Of a stretch of 9,398 bases of DNA, positions 7,048-9,398 are shown piece after piece (within the stretch, counting starts at the first letter, position 1; every line of letters starts with the position of its first letter). The DNA comes from Ruminococcus sp. (lineage in GTDB: Bacteria > Bacillota > Clostridia > Oscillospirales > Ruminococcaceae). The stretch spans positions 1 to 9,398 of the forward strand of contig JAHZHC010000010.1 in the NCBI GenBank assembly GCA_019420505.1, in the 5' to 3' direction. A model generated the notes under the pieces. That model made no database searches, was not told the origin of the DNA, and saw only the letters and a program-made list of their open reading frames with translations. The translations under genes were made by a program, and so were the position numbers.

Positions 7048-7821
7048 TTAAATAACCTCATTCTTAAACCCTATCTGCTCAAAATCAGTAGGATCATCAG
7101 TTAACACTTTGTTTTCTTTGCAATAATCACATAAGCCACAACTGTAAGCAGGATATTCGTTGTTTTTAACTGCTAAAATATGAGGCATTTGAGTTTTAAT
7201 ATCTTCAAGGCATTCATCAAGTCTCCATTGAGGGATTTTAGACCAATCAAGATTAGTTACAGACTCTTTTGTGCAAACTGCAATAGCCGTTTCAAGCCGT
7301 TTCCCGCTACAACGATAGTAAATCTCCTGATATACGGCAAGTTGATAATCATATTTCCAATGCCTTATAAAACTCACACCCATTATCGGTTCAAGTTGTC
7401 GCATACATTTAAGATCAACTATCATATCCGTCAACAAACTATCTATTTTAATTTTCCATTCACAACCGAACATCTCAGCTGTATAAATTTTTTGCTTTTC
7501 TCCGCTCATAAGATACATAAACTTTTTATCACGTTTTATACGTTCAATTATTTTATCCGCTTGAACATAATCAGCTTTTAAAGTTCCATCACGTTTTAAT
7601 ATCTCGGGGTGATGTTTTTTAAACTCATTAAGAGTACCCTCAAAATATGCATCAACATAAGAACCTACCAGTAAAGCTGTAGTCATTGGTATTTGATAAT
7701 CACCATTAAGCTTAGCCATTGCACAGGATTCACAAACGAGAAAATCTTTATACTGTGAAACAGACATAAATTTTTTATTTGCTTCAGCGGAATAATAATT
7801 GTCATTATTAAGAACCATCAT
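7048..7821 (-). CDS. PD-(D/E)XK exonuclease with cysteine cluster, RecE/Cas4-like
   Basis: The protein has 257 residues. The nuclease core shows GSYVDAYFEG at 53-62, then KIDSLLTDMIVDLKC, which supplies Asp127, Asp136 and Lys138, and a YQLAVYQ motif at 159-165 with the conserved Gln160. The C-terminal CGLCDYC (228-234) together with CESC at 30-33 suggests a Cas4/AddB-like arrangement in which one N-terminal and three C-terminal cysteines hold an iron-sulfur cluster. That is inference. The family is used by phages as a 5'-3' exonuclease paired with an annealing ATPase. Two adjacent ATG codons (7821 and 7818) both fit the AAGGAG upstream, so the true start may be either. It follows the 64-residue gene after 31 nt, the largest gap in the window. 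Confidence 0.9.
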   Translation of the reverse strand: MMVLNNDNYYSAEANKKFMSVSQYKDFLVCESCAMAKLNGDYQIPMTTALLVGSYVDAYFEGTLNEFKKHHPEILKRDGTLKADYVQADKIIERIKRDKKFMYLMSGEKQKIYTAEMFGCEWKIKIDSLLTDMIVDLKCMRQLEPIMGVSFIRHWKYDYQLAVYQEIYYRCSGKRLETAIAVCTKESVTNLDWSKIPQWRLDECLEDIKTQMPHILAVKNNEYPAYSCGLCDYCKENKVLTDDPTDFEQIGFKNEVI

Positions 7822-7852
7822 TTTCTCTCCTTCCTATTCGTAATTTTTTATA

Positions 7853-8047
7853 TCACACTGTCGCCTCCACCAAAGGGAATCTTGCACATAGACAAGCCGT
7901 GCAAAGCTGCTCCCCATCTAATTCCCTGAGTTCGTCCGCTTCGTCTCCGCATTCGTCGCAATAAGTATGGGGTACTTTTCTGTTAGGACAAGAATCCCCC
8001 AAACAAGGTTTTCCACAATCAACGCACTCATCTTCATATTTAATCAT
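7853..8047 (-). CDS. 64-residue cysteine-rich protein, probable double zinc ribbon
   Basis: Nine cysteines lie in a 64-residue acidic protein at positions 8, 11, 15, 20, 30, 33, 49, 52 and 54. They form CVDC, CDEC and CTAC pairs, the pattern of two zinc-ribbon or zinc-finger units. The start at 8047 is chosen over 8101 because it overlaps the preceding 35-residue gene by 8 nt in a coupled junction, has GGAG 9 nt upstream, and begins at the first zinc knuckle. Such small proteins are common in phage accessory regions and their function is unknown. The gene is GC-rich compared with its neighbours: I counted 62 G/C in bases 7861-7980, against 34 in the helicase stretch 4021-4140. Confidence 0.8.
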   Translation of the reverse strand: MIKYEDECVDCGKPCLGDSCPNRKVPHTYCDECGDEADELRELDGEQLCTACLCARFPLVEATV

Positions 8048-8147
8048 CAAAATCAACTCCGTAAATCTTTTTGTAGCACGCAGGACAATACACAAATCCA
8101 TATCCTTTCTTTTGCGCCTTACGTCCGCATTTTTTACATTTGCACAC
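8040..8147 (-). CDS. 35-residue zinc-ribbon micro-protein with a GTG start
   Basis: This very short gene encodes a 35-residue basic protein beginning (M)CKCKKCGRKAQ and ending YGVDFDD, with CKKC at 4-7 and CPAC near 21-24. That is a complete minimal zinc ribbon. The GTG start has GGGGGTGA 5 nt upstream, and this ribosome binding site contains the TGA stop of the methyltransferase-like gene. The TAA stop overlaps the ATG of the 64-residue cysteine-rich gene by 8 nt. These junctions and the CxxC pairs make it a credible gene despite its length. Function unknown; DNA or protein binding would be expected. Confidence 0.72.
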   Translation of the reverse strand: MCKCKKCGRKAQKKGYGFVYCPACYKKIYGVDFDD

Positions 8148-8152
8148 TTATG

Positions 8153-8160
8153 TCACCCCC
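8153..8160 (-). promoter_or_regulatory. Ribosome binding site of the 35-residue gene, overlapping a stop
   Basis: The minus strand reads GGGGGTGA, placed 5 nt before the GTG start at 8147. The TGA within it is the stop of the methyltransferase-like gene, so one short element ends one gene and starts the next. It decides the GTG start. Confidence 0.6.
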
Positions 8161-8818
8161 ATTGATCAGCCATAGCGGACGCTATGCCGGGAAATGTTTT
8201 GCTTCTAGTTTTGGGGTCACGATTTTTTGTACCGCTTTGCCGGCGGGGATTTCCGCGTGAATCCTTGCTGCCTCCGCTTACCCACGACACGATATTTTCG
8301 GTTACAATGTTGGTAGGTTTTAATTTAGGCAATCCAATCAGCCACAAACAAGTTTTTTTGCTGTATGGATGTCCATGTTCATATGGTTGGATTATTTGAG
8401 TGTATTTAGGCAAATCAAATATTTTGGTTGGTATCGGATTTTCAACTGCAATACGAGGACAATTGGTGCTTAAAATAAACTGCATAAAAAACTTTTTTGC
8501 TTCCAGCCCTTTTTTATACCGCTCCACACTCATTAATCCTTTTGCCGGAAACAGACGCACAGCTCCCGCATTTGAAAGATATGTACACGGCGGATGAGCG
8601 ATAAGCATATCCCATTTGCACTCTATTTCATGTACTGTACCATCACAGGTTGTAAATTCCGTATTGCCGTTAATCAGAGGCAATACATCACCTTTAATAT
8701 GCCATTCAGGATGACCGCCTGAACAATCTTGTATATCACAGCTATATGCTTCATGCCCTTTTGCCCGAAAAGCTTTGCATACTGCCTGACTTTCTTCACA
8801 GGCTACAAGGATTTTCAT
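8153..8818 (-). CDS. C5-cytosine-methyltransferase-like phage protein
   Basis: This 221-residue protein begins MKILVACEESQ and resembles the SAM-binding half of C5-cytosine DNA methyltransferases. A Rossmann-like first strand ends in ACEES at 6-10. The next strand is EAYSCDIQ (23-30). The catalytic-type PPC motif (76-78) sits in MLIAHPPCTYLSNAGA, and IAVENP (123-128) corresponds to the ENV motif. The C-terminus RSKTFPGIASAMADQWG is typical of this phage family. It is shorter than full methyltransferases of 300-400 residues and shows no obvious target-recognition domain, so activity and target are uncertain. A longer in-frame start at 8902 is rejected: the ATG at 8818 has AGGTGA upstream, overlaps the preceding gene by 23 nt and begins at the conserved strand. 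Substrate may be DNA or a free nucleotide; the former is likelier. Confidence 0.85.
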   Translation of the reverse strand: MKILVACEESQAVCKAFRAKGHEAYSCDIQDCSGGHPEWHIKGDVLPLINGNTEFTTCDGTVHEIECKWDMLIAHPPCTYLSNAGAVRLFPAKGLMSVERYKKGLEAKKFFMQFILSTNCPRIAVENPIPTKIFDLPKYTQIIQPYEHGHPYSKKTCLWLIGLPKLKPTNIVTENIVSWVSGGSKDSRGNPRRQSGTKNRDPKTRSKTFPGIASAMADQWG

Positions 8819-9017
8819 TGCACTCACCTGCTTTCGGATCAATGACAAACACTCCGTCATTGTATGTAATCTGGGCACCCAATTCAGCCGCCAGCTTTGC
8901 AAATTTCAGTGCTTGACAAATTATCGGTTCGGTGTTATCATATTCATAGATAGATTTACTTTTTGAGCTTGTCACTGTTCCTGCAGTGTCAGGCTCTTTT
9001 TCTATTATGTTATTCAT
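8796..9017 (-). CDS. 73-residue protein of unknown function
   Basis: The protein has 73 residues, no recognised domain and no membrane segment. Residues 1-28 are polar and Ser/Lys/Glu-rich, probably disordered. Residues 31-61 could form a helix (PIICQALKFAKLAAELG) followed by a beta hairpin (AQITYNDGVFVIDP). Two cysteines near the end may pair or bind metal. An in-frame start at 9086 exists, but GAGGAGG lies 6 nt upstream of the ATG at 9017 and an 8-nt overlap joins it to the repeat-protein gene, so 9017 is preferred. It ends 23 nt inside the methyltransferase-like gene. Confidence 0.72.
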   Translation of the reverse strand: MNNIIEKEPDTAGTVTSSKSKSIYEYDNTEPIICQALKFAKLAAELGAQITYNDGVFVIDPKAGECNENPCSL

Positions 9018-9398
9018 CAGCTGCCTCCTCAAATTTACCGTTTTTGAGCATATAAAACGTATCTTCTTTGATAATTTTTCCGTCAACTTTTACAGTTTTA
9101 AAATCTAAAATCTCATGATTATTATTACGCTCCACACAAGCTAACCAACAGCCTTTTTTGCCTTTTGCTTTGCCTTGATAGCCGGTTGTAATAGCCACAC
9201 TATCCCTGCCCTCAACTATACTTGCTGAGTAGTTACCTGTGTTTGTACTTGCTGAGTAGTTACCTGTGTTTGTACTTGCTGAGCAGTAGCCTGTGTTTGT
9301 ACTTGCTGAGCAGTAGCCTGTGTTTGTACTTGCTGAGCGGTGACCTGTGTTTGTACTTGCTGAGTAGTCACCTGTGTTTGTACTTGCTGAGTAGTTAC
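9010..9398 (-). CDS. DUF7666-type phage repeat protein, 5' end beyond the window
   Basis: The frame stays open from the right edge to the TAA at 9010. A GTG at 9198 could be taken as a start, but the upstream codons continue the same protein, so this is the C-terminal 128 or so residues of a longer gene. The visible part begins with tandem 9-residue units of pattern xxSASTNTG. It passes through a transition unit (NYSASIVEG, then RDSVAITTG) into a C-terminal domain with KAKGKKGCWLACVERN, then FKTVKVDGKIIKEDTFYMLKNGKFEE. This order matches phage proteins I know as DUF7666 proteins, whose N-terminal domain would lie beyond base 9398. The repeats probably form a beta-roll or solenoid, as in YadA-like heads; that is inference. 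Function unknown. The stop overlaps the next gene by 8 nt. Confidence 0.85.
   Translation of the reverse strand, partial: NYSASTNTGDYSASTNTGHRSASTNTGYCSASTNTGYCSASTNTGNYSASTNTGNYSASIVEGRDSVAITTGYQGKAKGKKGCWLACVERNNNHEILDFKTVKVDGKIIKEDTFYMLKNGKFEEAADE
9024..9030 (-). promoter_or_regulatory. Strong ribosome binding site of the 73-residue gene
   Basis: The minus strand reads GAGGAGG, 6 nt before the ATG at 9017 and inside the last codons of the repeat protein. It is the reason for choosing 9017 over the upstream in-frame start at 9086. Confidence 0.7.
9220..9398 (-). repeat. 27-bp in-frame tandem repeat, six full units and one partial
   Basis: Full units begin at 9220, 9247, 9274, 9301, 9328 and 9355, with 17 bases of a seventh at 9382-9398; the array probably continues beyond the window. 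On the plus strand each unit opens with acttgctgag and closes with cctgtgtttgt. Within a unit 21 bases are invariant and the six-base core is variable: tagtta, tagtta, cagtag, cagtag, cggtga, tagtca and tagtta. Because the period is a multiple of three, gain or loss of units keeps the frame. It encodes the xxSASTNTG units of the DUF7666-type protein. Confidence 0.95.

Noticed and set aside
7180..7581. 133-codon open frame on the plus strand
   Set aside because: It lies wholly antisense to the PDDEXK exonuclease, which has clear catalytic motifs. Its translation is rich in Phe/His/Tyr and shows no domain.
7822..7852. Promoter or terminator in the 31-nt gap
   Set aside because: Apart from the exonuclease's ribosome binding site I see no hairpin with a T-run and no paired -35/-10 boxes.
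7967..8260. 97-codon plus-strand frame
   Set aside because: It is antisense to three coupled minus-strand genes with zinc-ribbon and methyltransferase motifs. Its translation looks like noise.
8184..8597. Two adjacent plus-strand open frames of 71 and 65 codons
   Set aside because: Both are antisense to the C5-methyltransferase-like gene, without ribosome binding sites or recognisable domains.
9010..9198. Separate 62-residue gene starting at the GTG at 9198
   Set aside because: The frame is open upstream through the whole repeat array, and the repeat-to-cap order matches one longer protein.
9220..9398. 27-bp repeats as a CRISPR array
   Set aside because: The units are directly adjacent with no unique spacers, and they are in-frame coding sequence for a 9-residue peptide repeat.
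9220..9398. Diversity-generating retroelement variable region
   Set aside because: The varied bases resemble A-biased diversification, but there is no reverse transcriptase, template repeat or IMH-like element in the window. Repeat expansion with selection explains it more simply.

Overview
The window is one side of a compact, AT-rich phage-type early/replication module. All sixteen genes I can support lie on the minus strand, so transcription runs from base 9398 towards base 1. Most junctions are 1-23 nt overlaps (ATGA, TAATG and similar); the largest gap is 31 nt. No stretch of 300 bases lacks a gene, and I see no convincing internal promoter, terminator, tRNA or attachment site. The protein set (DUF669, phage AAA ATPase, PDDEXK exonuclease, SF2 helicase, VRR-NUC nuclease, helicase-methyltransferase fusion, DUF7666-type repeat protein) is typical of prophages and phages of Clostridia and other gut Firmicutes. 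Strong GGAGG ribosome binding sites, low GC and A/T-ending codons agree. The host assignment is inference.

Layout in transcription order. (1) 9398-7853, accessory end: a 5'-truncated DUF7666-type protein with a 27-bp/9-residue tandem repeat; an unknown 73-residue protein; a C5-cytosine-methyltransferase-like protein of 221 residues; a 35-residue zinc-ribbon protein with a GTG start; and a 64-residue cysteine-rich protein. Part of this block is distinctly GC-richer than the rest. (2) 7821-3970, replication/recombination core: a PDDEXK exonuclease with a cysteine cluster; a 170-residue protein that resembles a decayed prohead-protease fold; a P-loop ATPase; a DUF669 protein with an SSB-like tail; and an SF2 helicase with a zinc ribbon. 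(3) 3973-2573: a small 54-residue gene, a VRR-NUC nuclease, two unknown small proteins, and a protein with two helix-turn-helix segments. (4) 2576-60: an 838-residue SF2 helicase fused to a beta-class DNA methyltransferase. (5) The first 13 codons of a further gene run off the left edge.

Working together (inference), the exonuclease, ATPase and DUF669 protein would process and pair DNA ends, as in phage recombination-dependent replication. The SF2 helicase and VRR-NUC nuclease would remodel and resolve branches. The two methyltransferase-like genes would modify phage DNA, possibly against host restriction. The most unusual signal is the repeat protein: its 9-residue units are identical except for a dipeptide that changes only by amino-acid-altering substitutions. 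Other points of interest are the likely repurposed protease fold in the replication core and two conserved-looking micro-genes that a length cut-off would miss.
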